The notes: generated by a model from the letters alone, not told the origin. Shown: positions 1 through 6,255, counted from the first letter of the stretch. The stretch: 6,354 nt of DNA from Microbacteriaceae bacterium (GCA_012511645.1 JAAZFP010000195.1:1-6354); one strand, 5' to 3'. A program made the numbers and translations.

Positions 1-1
1 A

Positions 2-739
2 CAACACTGCGAGATCGAGTTCAACCGCATCCGTGCTACCGCGTTTCCCTACGCCTATTTCGAAAAAGACAATGATGCGAGCTCTGGCAGCAAGGGCGAC
101 TTCATTTTCCGTGACATGGACGCGCAGGGCACCGAGATCGTGTCGATCATGTTCGAAATGAAAAACGAGAACGACACCACCGTCACGAGAAAGAAGAATG
201 AAGACTTCTTCAAAGAGCTCGACAAAGACCGCAACGAGAAGGGATGCGAGTACGCGATCCTTGTGTCGCTGCTTGAGCCCGATAACGAGCTCTACAACAC
301 CGGTATCGTCGACGTGTCACACCGCTATCCGAAGATGTACGTCATTCGGCCGCAGTTCTTCATTCAAATGATCACGGTGCTGCGCAACGCGGCGATGAAC
401 GCACTGAAATACAAGACCGAGCTCGCCGAGGTCAAAGCGCAAAACATCGACATCACGAACTTCGAGGCTGAACTCGAAACCTTTAAGAGCGCGTTCGGCC
501 GCAACTGGCGCCTGGCATCCGACGGGTTTGAAGAGGCCATCAAACGCATTGACGAGTCGATCAAAGACCTGGTGAAGGTGAAAGAAGCATTGCAGAAGTC
601 GGCCAATAATCTGCGCCTCGCCAATAACAAGGCAGAAGACCTCACGGTGAAGCGGCTCACCCGCGGCAACCCGACAATGGCGGCGAAGTTCGCTGAGCTT
701 GAGCACGCTGGTGAAGGTGATCTCGACGCCGAAGGGTAA
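2..739 (+). CDS. DUF2130 domain-containing protein, 5'-truncated by window edge
   Basis: The frame is open from base 2 and ends in TAA at 737-739, giving 245 visible residues. There is no start in the right place: conserved sequence already runs upstream of the first ATG (position 116), so the true start lies outside the window. The sequence carries the hallmark run of the DUF2130 (COG4487) family: KGDFIFRD at residues 31-38, GTEIVSIMFEMKNE at 43-56, then KNEDFFKELDKDR, LVSLLEPDNELYNTGIVDVS and the RYPKMYVIRPQFF block. Family members are usually about 400-450 residues with an N-terminal coiled coil, so roughly the C-terminal half is present. A helical, charged tail (about residues 130-235) follows the core. 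Function is unknown in the family. The D33 ... E52-x-K54 spacing resembles a PD-(D/E)XK nuclease site, which is my inference. It is convergent with the nuclease gene to its right, separated by a strong hairpin. Family assignment is secure; activity is not. Confidence 0.93.
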   Translation, partial: QHCEIEFNRIRATAFPYAYFEKDNDASSGSKGDFIFRDMDAQGTEIVSIMFEMKNENDTTVTRKKNEDFFKELDKDRNEKGCEYAILVSLLEPDNELYNTGIVDVSHRYPKMYVIRPQFFIQMITVLRNAAMNALKYKTELAEVKAQNIDITNFEAELETFKSAFGRNWRLASDGFEEAIKRIDESIKDLVKVKEALQKSANNLRLANNKAEDLTVKRLTRGNPTMAAKFAELEHAGEGDLDAEG

Positions 740-756
740 CGTGCCGAGGAGTGAGG

Positions 757-794
757 TTGAGGCCCGCGAAGTTTGGGGTCAGCGCGGGCCTCAA
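757..794. terminator. Probable bidirectional terminator hairpin between convergent genes
   Basis: TTGAGGCCCGCG at 757-768 is matched perfectly by CGCGGGCCTCAA at 783-794, a 12-bp GC-rich stem with a 14-base loop, extendable by two G-U pairs. It lies 18 bases after the DUF2130 stop and about 120 bases beyond the stop of the minus-strand nuclease, where two converging transcripts would need to end. There is no U-tract on either strand, which is common for hairpin terminators in GC-rich actinobacteria but leaves the mechanism unproven. The remaining 795-912 shows no gene and no second clear signal. Confidence 0.65.
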
Positions 795-912
795 TTCCGA
801 GTGTAGATTTGCAATGCGTCTCGAGGGGGCGTTTCTGCAAACCCTGGACAACACTGGATGGCTTAAGATCGCACTGAGGCAGAACGCGAGGGAACAGTCA
901 GTCAGCGCTCGC

Positions 913-1800
913 CTATTCGCAGGCGAGGCCGTCGTTATCCCCATCGCCGTTGTGGCCAGTGCCATAGGCGAACCAGTCGTAGCTTGCGGTCTCGTCAGGA
1001 TTAGTGAAACTGAACGGCCCCTTCGGATGACCGACGGTGTTTTTCTTCAGCCGACTGCACGAACCGTTCTCGCGCCACCAGCCTTCGCCAGTGTTCACCT
1101 CAGAGGGAGCGGCGGTTGCGCCTGCGCCTTCAGCGCCTGTGCCACTGCTGCTGCCTGCGTTGTCGCTCGTGGTGCCGGACGGTGCCGCACACGAGGTGGT
1201 AATCACGCTTCGATCTGAGCCCAAGGTCGCGACCTGCGCCGCACGATACTGGTCTTCGCGCGGATGCTTTGGGTAGCCGTCGCGGGAATCATATCGAGCA
1301 ATTGCGTTGCCAGACTCGAGCTGCACCATTCCGAAGTCGACCCCGTCGGCAGTCTCGACATAGCGCAGCAGGCGGTCATAACGATCGGTCTGGTTCTGAC
1401 CTTCGGGCAGTCGAAGCGTCAGCGGGTCGCCCCGGGCAAGCAGCCTACCGATGGCCATCGACGCCTCGTCGTGACCGCACTGGCCTCGTTCTGGCGTGTC
1501 AATGCCAATAAGGCGAATCGTGCCAGCGCTGGTGGTGATGGTGTCACCATCGATGACTGAGAGGAACGTCGCAGTCGACACACTGAACCCTGATTCGGAG
1601 GGGGAATCCGTCGACGAGCCTCCTGAGGAGTCTGGAGCCGGGGTTGATTCAATCGTGGCATTCGGGCTTGGGCTCGCTGTCGTGCGACTCGACCCCTCGA
1701 TCGGCACATCGCACGCGGTGAGGGAGAGCGTAAGGCCGATGCTGAGCGCTAGTACAGTCGCGGGTAATGCAGCCGATGCGATTCTCGATCGAACGTGCAC
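913..1800 (-). CDS. Lipoprotein thermonuclease (SNase family) with Excalibur-like calcium-binding C-terminus
   Basis: This is a predicted exported, lipid-anchored nuclease of 295 residues. I chose the GTG start at 1800: it follows the GTPase stop by one base, has AAGGG 11 bases upstream, and gives a clean signal peptide with an arginine-containing n-region, a hydrophobic stretch (about residues 10-28) and a lipobox LTAC with Cys30. An ATG at 1863 would overlap the GTPase by 62 bases and add 21 poorly fitting residues. After a Ser/Thr/Pro-rich spacer (31-74) comes the SNase domain (about 75-205). It has VIDGDT (82-87), RLIGIDTPE (96-104, holding the Arg, Asp and Glu equivalent to R35, D40 and E43 of staphylococcal nuclease) and DRYDRLLRYV (139-148, R143 matching R87). 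All key catalytic residues are therefore present. A Gly/Ala/Ser linker (about 205-238) leads to a C-terminal module (247-295) ending in GDGDNDGLACE, the aspartate-rich, cysteine-bracketed Excalibur signature thought to bind calcium. Such enzymes cleave DNA/RNA outside the membrane with Ca2+. It probably shares a transcript with the upstream GTPase gene. Confidence 0.93.
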   Translation of the reverse strand: MHVRSRIASAALPATVLALSIGLTLSLTACDVPIEGSSRTTASPSPNATIESTPAPDSSGGSSTDSPSESGFSVSTATFLSVIDGDTITTSAGTIRLIGIDTPERGQCGHDEASMAIGRLLARGDPLTLRLPEGQNQTDRYDRLLRYVETADGVDFGMVQLESGNAIARYDSRDGYPKHPREDQYRAAQVATLGSDRSVITTSCAAPSGTTSDNAGSSSGTGAEGAGATAAPSEVNTGEGWWRENGSCSRLKKNTVGHPKGPFSFTNPDETASYDWFAYGTGHNGDGDNDGLACE

Positions 1801-1801
1801 G

Positions 1802-3121
1802 CTACTTGCGACCCTTGCCAAATGCCTGCATGATCGCGGGCAGGAGTCGTGGCGCGAAAGCACCCATCATCTGCTCAATATTCTGCTGGTTCACCTTGCC
1901 CGTGTGCACCTGCTCGCACAGTCTGATCCACGCTTCGCCGGTTGCAGCGGTCAGGGCTGATGCGACACCGGCACTGATCACGCTCCCTGCACCCGGGATG
2001 AATTCGATGAAACTGCGTGCGAGCGCTTGTCCCGCCATCTGCGTGCCAAGCTGAGCGATCGCAGACGTCGACATCATGGTGGTGAGGTCGAGCTCGTAGA
2101 TCGCCGCGATGCGGCCCATCATCGTCAGCTGAATCGGCGCGAGTGCCGTCGCATCTGCGACTGGAATAGGGACGGCGGCTGCGGCTGCTGCGAGGGCCGA
2201 TCCTCGTGCCACGACCTTTCGCGCCATCTGCTTCTTCCACGGGAGGTTGAGTCGTTGGGCAATGCGAAAGGCGTCTTTCGCGCGCTCGGGGGACAGGGCC
2301 AGCGTCTCGAGCACGAGGTCACCGAGCCCGTGACCCGCGCCCTTTCCGTGTGTGCCCGACGCGGCAGATTTGGTAGCGGCGGTGGCCTGATCGGCCTGAC
2401 CTGTGACTTCGCCTCTGTCGATGCGTTTGGCCTTGCTCCTGCCTTTGCCCTGCGTATTTCTGCCAGTGGAGAGCGTGCCAAACGCTGAAGTGAGCATGAC
2501 CCGCTGGTAGGGGATCGCGATTGGCATCTCGCCGTCATGCGGATCTTCGAGCCAGTCCCTGAAATGCGCGACACCTGCGGGCGGTGAGTATTTGCCGGTC
2601 ACCGGGTTGCGCTGCCAGTCGACCTTCGTGAGCACAAGAATCACCGGTAGGCCTGAAGCATCAAGCTCACGGATCATATCTATGTCTGGGCGGGTCAGTC
2701 GATCGGCAGTCGAGGCGATGCAGTACCACACGACCGCGATCTGCTCGTTCGCAGGGCGCTGCGAAATGGTGTTGAGGTGAGCGCGGAGAGACTCCGCCGG
2801 ATGCTGACTCGTGCCGATCTCGAATCCCTCGAAGTCCCAGATGCCGAGCGCGCCATCGTGGTAGTAGTTCACGCCTTCGGTCACAGGCAGGCCGACGCCC
2901 ACTTTCGCGAAGTTGCGACCGAACACCGCGTTGACGAGTGACGACTTGCCGACACCGGTGCCACCGATGATGCCGAGATTGAAACGACCGTAACCATCTT
3001 GCGCGTCGGCCTGAGCTTCGATGAACGGTGTGGCATCAATTGTCGGTTGATCGTGAGGCTGTGCTGCTCGTGGGTTCGTGATGTTGCCGCTCTGACGAGG
3101 CGCGGACGGGGCGGTTGTCAT
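1802..3121 (-). CDS. P-loop GTPase with DUF697-like C-terminal domain
   Basis: This 439-residue GTPase is of the Era/YcjF-like TRAFAC type. The G domain spans about residues 45-215. Visible motifs are G1 GGTGVGKS (53-60, fits GxxxxGKS), G2 Thr81 in LPVTEG, G3 DFEG (96-99), G4 TKVD (165-168) and a G5-like TSA (211-213). The N-terminal 40 residues are polar and probably disordered. A charged, low-complexity linker (about 215-262) leads to a C-terminal half (about 263-405) with two hydrophobic, alanine/glycine-rich segments (307-345 and 371-395), the pattern of DUF697 domains that associate with membranes. The start is ATG at 3121; upstream GCGAG/GGAAG is a moderate ribosome binding site, and an in-frame TGA sits seven codons upstream (3140-3142). 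The stop TAG is one base from the GTG of the lipoprotein nuclease, so the two are very likely cotranscribed. The cellular role is not established for this group; membrane remodelling or stress roles are guesses. Confidence 0.92.
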   Translation of the reverse strand: MTTAPSAPRQSGNITNPRAAQPHDQPTIDATPFIEAQADAQDGYGRFNLGIIGGTGVGKSSLVNAVFGRNFAKVGVGLPVTEGVNYYHDGALGIWDFEGFEIGTSQHPAESLRAHLNTISQRPANEQIAVVWYCIASTADRLTRPDIDMIRELDASGLPVILVLTKVDWQRNPVTGKYSPPAGVAHFRDWLEDPHDGEMPIAIPYQRVMLTSAFGTLSTGRNTQGKGRSKAKRIDRGEVTGQADQATAATKSAASGTHGKGAGHGLGDLVLETLALSPERAKDAFRIAQRLNLPWKKQMARKVVARGSALAAAAAAVPIPVADATALAPIQLTMMGRIAAIYELDLTTMMSTSAIAQLGTQMAGQALARSFIEFIPGAGSVISAGVASALTAATGEAWIRLCEQVHTGKVNQQNIEQMMGAFAPRLLPAIMQAFGKGRK

Positions 3122-3139
3122 GTCGTTCTCGCTTCCGTC

Positions 3140-3219
3140 TCAGAGATGATGCTGCCCTCGAATATCGGTGGTTGAAATGTCGTGTGCTCCTAGGCTCACC
3201 AGGGATCGGTTGCCTCCTT
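3140..3219 (-). promoter_or_regulatory. Leader of the GTPase gene: orphan Shine-Dalgarno and 19-codon open frame
   Basis: On the minus strand AAGGAGG (3213-3219) is a full-strength Shine-Dalgarno sequence, but the GTPase ATG is 91 bases away. The next GTG (3197-3199), 13 bases downstream, would open a 19-codon frame ending in TGA at 3140-3142, in the same frame as the GTPase and seven codons before its ATG. The spacing is longer than ideal. It could be a leader peptide, a remnant of a longer GTPase N-terminus, or chance. The rest of the 3122-3322 gap shows no convincing promoter or terminator; CACAT-GCA-ATGTG (about 3259-3271) is only a 5-bp stem. Confidence 0.3.
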
Positions 3220-3322
3220 GATCAGAACGCTAGCATGCGGCTTTTACACCGGAGGCACATTGCATGTGTGTCCAGACCTCTCTTGAGCGAGTAGATAAAG
3301 GCAGTACACAGTGAGGATTGTC

Positions 3323-4375
3323 TTAGGGCGATCCTTGAGATTCTTTGCGCTCTGCCTGCTGTGCTGACCGCAACTCGCGGGTGGCAACCTGCAGGCGATC
3401 CTCGGCACGTTTTCTGCGAAACTGTGCCAGCGTCTGCGCACCGAACTTCTCGCGCACGCGGTCGTGCGACTCTGCGGTCGAAACAATGATGAAGGTGCAA
3501 GCAATCAGAATCACCTGGGCAGACAGGTTGAACCACAGCAGCAGAGCAATCAGGGCCGCGAATGAGGCGAGCAATGGATTCGAGGTGGCACCACGCACAA
3601 ACAAGCTCGACAGTTCTTGCAACACGGTCAGCCCGGCTCCGCCAATAAGCGCACCCACCCACAATGCCTTCGCAGGCGCACGAACCCCGCTCAGCAGGCG
3701 AAACACGCGCGCGATCGCGAGCGTGTCGATGACCCACACGATGGCAACCCCAAGCACTCGGGTGACAAACTCAGTGACTCCCGACGAGGAGATGCCGAGT
3801 GCAGAGCCAAGTGCTTCAACACTGACCGAAGTCACCATGCTGAGCGCGGCTGCGGCAGCGAGCAGCCCGCCGAATCCAATCGCCGCCAACAGATTGCGCA
3901 GCAGCGCCCACAGAAAGAAGCCGTCATCGTGACTATCGTCAGCCAGCGTGCGAATCGCGGTCCGCATCGAACCGACTGCGCTGATCGCTGCCGCAACCAA
4001 ACCAATGAGCGAGCCAATCCCTACGAGAGTCACACCCGCGGGGGCTGCGATGCGCGAGGGATCAACGACATCGGTGAGTCCAGGAATAACGCGTTCAATT
4101 GCTTCGGTCAGCGCCTCCATCGCGTCGGGGTTATTGCCCAGCCACAGTGCAGCAAACGAGAACCCAAGCAACAAGCCCGCGAACACGCTAAACAGGGCGC
4201 GGTACGTCACGCTATCGGCGAGCGCGGGCCCGCGGTGCTCAACATAGCGCAGCATGGTTCGCACCAGGCGGAGCTGCAGCGCTCGAGCGATGAGCTTGGT
4301 GCGTATGAGAGTGAGCGTGTCTGTGAATGTCATGGTGCTTCTGTGCGGCTGAGATCTGTGGTCCTTTGCTTTCAT
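3323..4375 (-). CDS. YihY/virulence factor BrkB family inner-membrane protein
   Basis: This is a 350-residue polytopic membrane protein with six hydrophobic segments at about residues 58-80, 113-135, 155-182, 203-224, 237-258 and 267-299. That is the layout of the YihY/BrkB family (formerly mis-called RNase BN). The start of helix 1 (ADSVTYRALFSVFAGLLLG) and the last helices (LLLWFNLSAQVILIA) match the family pattern, although the acidic residue normally found near the end of helix 6 (GAEL in many members) is replaced here (ACTFI). The cytoplasmic tail (302-350) is strongly charged. The start is uncertain: ATG at 4375 gives the longest product, while ATG at 4333 (residue 15) would drop a polar, family-atypical extension and has a weak AGAAG four bases upstream. 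The family's role is unresolved (transport or envelope function suggested). The gene is divergent from the DUF1801-like gene and 201 bases upstream of the GTPase gene, so cotranscription with that pair is possible but not shown. Confidence 0.92.
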   Translation of the reverse strand: MKAKDHRSQPHRSTMTFTDTLTLIRTKLIARALQLRLVRTMLRYVEHRGPALADSVTYRALFSVFAGLLLGFSFAALWLGNNPDAMEALTEAIERVIPGLTDVVDPSRIAAPAGVTLVGIGSLIGLVAAAISAVGSMRTAIRTLADDSHDDGFFLWALLRNLLAAIGFGGLLAAAAALSMVTSVSVEALGSALGISSSGVTEFVTRVLGVAIVWVIDTLAIARVFRLLSGVRAPAKALWVGALIGGAGLTVLQELSSLFVRGATSNPLLASFAALIALLLWFNLSAQVILIACTFIIVSTAESHDRVREKFGAQTLAQFRRKRAEDRLQVATRELRSAQQAERKESQGSP

Positions 4376-4609
4376 GTGCAGACTATTCGCTCACCAGCGA
4401 GATGGGAAAGACCTTGCGCGTGAGTGTGTTGTTCGATATTCGGGAACCCGCGCGCGGGTGGGCCCGCTCCAGAGTTCCACCGAGAGAAAGCGTCATTCCC
4501 GCACCTCAATCACTCCTGGTCGTGACTCTCGAATGGGAGTAGCCTGAACGCACCGTTGCCTACATCCTGAGAGCAACGCGTGAAACCATCCGCACAAAGG
4601 GGTCAGTAG
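4376..4609. other. Divergent intergenic region with a 14-bp palindrome
   Basis: This 234-base gap separates two divergently transcribed genes and must hold their promoters. The only strong element is the perfect palindrome ACCCGCGCGCGGGT at 4446-4459, a possible protein-binding site. A minus-strand TAGTCT (4381-4386) could be a -10 element for the membrane protein if translation starts at 4333. No good -35/-10 pair is visible for the plus-strand gene. No ORF or RNA gene is seen. Confidence 0.35.
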
Positions 4610-5092
4610 ATGAGCAAGGGTAATGGTCGCAACGCATCCGGTGAATCGACAGGTTTTAGTGACGCCGAGATCGCTGCCATGAAGCAGCGAGCGGAGGAGT
4701 TGCGGGCTTCCAAGGGGGTGAAGGGTGCGGCAAAGCGCGAGCGAGAGTTTCAAGCGTGCATCGACGCAATCGACGCACTCGAAGGGCTCGCCCAGCAAAT
4801 CGCATCGCGCTTTCATGTGATCGTGAGCGAGGAAGCGCCGCATCTTGATCCGAAGACTTGGTATGGCTTCCCGTCCTACGCGCTCAACGGTGATGTGGTG
4901 ACTTTCGTGACACCAGCCTCGAAGTTTCAAGAACGGTACGCGTCGATCGGATTCAACACGGCTGCCAACCTTGATGACGGGGATATCTGGGCCACCTCGT
5001 TTGCGGTCGTTGGAATGAACGAGGCGGTTGAGCAACAGTTGCGGGCGCTCGTTCGCAAGGCTGCGCCCGCGCCTGAGTCTGCACAGGATTGA
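4610..5092 (+). CDS. DUF1801-like (YdhG-type fold) small cytoplasmic protein
   Basis: This is a 160-residue soluble protein. The ATG at 4610 is well supported by AAAGGGG (4596-4602) seven bases upstream. The N-terminus is polar, then a conserved-looking FSDAEIAAMKQRAEELR helix (16-32) and a basic linker. The core (about 48-150) contains PKTWYGFPSYAL (81-92), VVTFVTPASKFQERYASIGF (96-115), and ANLDDGDIWATSFAV (119-133). These match a common actinobacterial group annotated as DUF1801 domain proteins, related to the YdhG fold. Members have no firmly known reaction; some relatives are called iron chaperones, which I would not transfer here. It stands alone on its strand, divergent from the membrane-protein gene and convergent with the PaiB-like gene 37 bases away. 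Family assignment comes from motif recognition; function remains open. Confidence 0.88.
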   Translation: MSKGNGRNASGESTGFSDAEIAAMKQRAEELRASKGVKGAAKREREFQACIDAIDALEGLAQQIASRFHVIVSEEAPHLDPKTWYGFPSYALNGDVVTFVTPASKFQERYASIGFNTAANLDDGDIWATSFAVVGMNEAVEQQLRALVRKAAPAPESAQD

Positions 5093-5141
5093 TCGTCGGC
5101 GAGCGCACCCACCAAGTCGACGATGAGTGTCAGTGTGCTCG
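5092..5141. terminator. Possible weak terminator between convergent genes
   Basis: The 37-base convergent gap carries overlapping inverted repeats. ATCGTCG (5092-5098) pairs with CGACGAT (5118-5124). An alternative CGAGCGCAC (5100-5108) pairs with GTGTGCTCG (5133-5141) with one G-U pair. Loops are long (19 and 24 bases) and there is no U-tract, so this is only a positional candidate. Confidence 0.25.
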
Positions 5142-5726
5142 GCGGATTTCGGCTGCCAGCGTCGGGTTGCGAGAATCGAGTTCAGTGATGATGCGGTTCA
5201 CCACGTCCGCGGATTTCGTCTGACTGAGTTTCGCGCGTGCGTCGAACCGTGTGACGCGCATGCGCAGCCCAATCGCCCCGGTCGCCTCGTGGCGAGACTG
5301 TGCTTCATTCTCGGAGAGGCTGCGCCCACCCTCGTAGTGGCGCTCGAAATGATCCGTCAGGGCCGCAAGCATCTGATAGTTCTCCTCATCAGACAGTACC
5401 TCGGGCACTCCGTAGAGATGCGCAGTCATATGATCCCAGGTTGGCACCAGATCACCCGGCTCATACCAACTGGCCGAAATGTAGTCGTGCGCTCCCTGAA
5501 TGATGACGAGCATCTCGTGCTGGCCAAGCTCATGGTTCCGGTCGTCTGGCCGCCCAAAGTGGCTCACGATGGTGAGTTCTTCTGCCGACTCATCGACGAG
5601 CACCGGATAGTGCGAAGCGACCAGTCCCTTCTTTGTATGAGAAACGAACGTTGCCCATGGATACGCTCGGATGAGGCGTTTGACCTCTTCGGGGTCGGTC
5701 ATCATGTATGGCGGTGTGTATCGCAA
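5130..5726 (-). CDS. PaiB-type FMN-binding negative transcriptional regulator family protein
   Basis: This 198-residue protein is close to the usual length of the PaiB family (about 200 residues; Pfam FMN_bind_2). The start is TTG at 5726, not the ATGs at 5705/5702. The TTG has a perfect AAGGAGG with five-base spacing, and MRYTPPYMMTDPEEV aligns with the normal N-terminus of the family, whose members typically begin MYxPxxF. Conserved blocks are WATFVSH (24-30), HYPVLVD (39-45), QGAHDYISASWY (77-88), VPTWDHMTAHLYG (94-106) and AKLSQTKS (165-172). The fold is a split beta-barrel flavin-binding domain acting in the cytoplasm. Bacillus subtilis PaiB, which acts with the acetyltransferase PaiA, lowers expression of sporulation and protease genes; no PaiA partner is visible here, and whether this protein regulates transcription or is a flavin enzyme is not known. 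It is convergent with the DUF1801-like gene. Confidence 0.92.
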   Translation of the reverse strand: MRYTPPYMMTDPEEVKRLIRAYPWATFVSHTKKGLVASHYPVLVDESAEELTIVSHFGRPDDRNHELGQHEMLVIIQGAHDYISASWYEPGDLVPTWDHMTAHLYGVPEVLSDEENYQMLAALTDHFERHYEGGRSLSENEAQSRHEATGAIGLRMRVTRFDARAKLSQTKSADVVNRIITELDSRNPTLAAEIRRAH

Positions 5727-5731
5727 AATTT

Positions 5732-5738
5732 CCTCCTT
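5732..5738 (-). promoter_or_regulatory. Strong ribosome binding site that fixes a TTG start
   Basis: On the minus strand AAGGAGG lies five bases before TTG (5724-5726). It is the best Shine-Dalgarno match and spacing in the window and decides the start of the PaiB-like gene. The in-frame ATG codons further in are about 26 bases from it. Confidence 0.85.
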
Positions 5739-5792
5739 GAACCTGCGTCACACTCCTGAGCTGAGCGAGTGCTCCTGCAGCGAACAGCATTG

Positions 5793-5810
5793 TTGCGCAA
5801 TCTCATCATA
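5793..5810 (-). promoter_or_regulatory. Candidate -10 element and overlapping palindrome upstream of PaiB-like gene
   Basis: On the minus strand TATGAT (5805-5810) matches the -10 consensus at five of six bases and would start a transcript near 5798, about 70 bases before the TTG. No good -35 is seen; the nearest are poor GACACC/AAGACA matches at 18-20 bases. A perfect 8-bp palindrome TTGCGCAA (5793-5800) covers the predicted start point and could be an operator. Purely inferred from sequence. Confidence 0.3.
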
Positions 5811-5868
5811 TTTCAGCGACGACGCACAGGTGTCTTCAGCTGAGCGTAGTCACCTTATGCGAGTGGTC

Positions 5869-6233
5869 TCACGCGAGAGCGAGCCCAATAGATGTGTGGG
5901 CGTACGTTTCTGGCTGCTCGAGACTCTTCACCAGGAAATCCGCGACTGAGGCGCGGGGGATCGGCTTACGCCCGGGAACGCCTTCGAATGACTCCAAGTA
6001 GTGTGGCGCAAAGGCATCGTTGCTCAGCGACATCGGCCGCGCGATTGTCGCATTGAGGTTCGCCTGCGTGATGAGACTGATCGCAGCGCGGTGATCTTCG
6101 AGCGGATTGCGCAGCATCCAGGCCACTGCTTTCCCAACCACGCCTTCCAGCTCATTGTCGACCCCGGCCGAAGCGCAATGCGCACGACCTCCTGGCCGAC
6201 ACCTCCGGTTGATCCAAACACCACGAACTTCAT
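5869..6233 (-). pseudogene. Broken SDR-type NAD(P)-binding oxidoreductase (internal deletion plus frameshift)
   Basis: ATG at 6233 opens a Rossmann N-terminus, MKFVVFGSTGGVGQEVVRIALRPG, with the dinucleotide-binding GSTGGVG (GxxGxxG) loop. After about 24 residues this frame loses family likeness. Homology resumes in another frame from about position 6170 with SAGVDNELEGVVGKAVAWML, then RNPLEDHRAAISLI, ANLNATIARPMSLS and RKPIPRASVADFLVKSLEQ, ending at TGA 5869-5871. These are the late part of the same NAD(P)H-binding (NmrA/SDR-like) family. The pieces add up to about 121 codons, whereas intact relatives have about 205-220 residues. The beta2-beta5 portion is therefore missing and the join is not a multiple of three. 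A short upstream GAAAG is a weak ribosome binding site. Both surviving ends still look well conserved, so the loss may be recent. A single-base sequencing error cannot explain the missing middle. Confidence 0.82.
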
Positions 6234-6255
6234 GCTGTGACTTTCTTTTTGTTTC

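Noticed and set aside
364..840. Open frames on the minus strand across the DUF2130 gene
   Set aside because: They are antisense to highly conserved DUF2130 sequence, and the composition is Ser/Arg/Ala rich without motifs.
808..841. TTTGCA/TGCAAA inverted repeat in the convergent gap
   Set aside because: Only six pairs around a 22-base loop, far weaker than the adjacent 12-bp hairpin.
751..1218. A plus-strand open frame starting in the convergent gap
   Set aside because: It begins inside the terminator hairpin and runs antisense through the nuclease Excalibur tail; Cys/Ala-rich product with no family signal.
1801..1863. ATG at 1863 as the start of the lipoprotein nuclease
   Set aside because: It would overlap the GTPase by 62 bases and put 21 Cys/Arg/His residues before the signal peptide; GTG at 1800 gives a standard lipoprotein leader.
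3617..4423. A long open frame (268 codons) on the plus strand
   Set aside because: It lies antisense to the six-helix membrane protein; its product is rich in Gln, Arg, Asn and His with no family likeness, the expected mirror of a hydrophobic gene in GC-rich DNA.
4414..4442. TTGCGC and TATTCG spaced by 17 bases as a promoter for the DUF1801-like gene
   Set aside because: The -10 matches at only three of six bases and the implied leader is about 160 bases; not better than chance.
5127..5759. A 210-codon open frame on the plus strand
   Set aside because: It is antisense to the clearly conserved PaiB-like gene and shows no recognisable motif or ribosome binding site.
5751..5771. CACTC/GAGTG inverted repeat in the PaiB-like leader
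   Set aside because: A five-bp stem with an 11-base loop is expected by chance and is not near the ribosome binding site.
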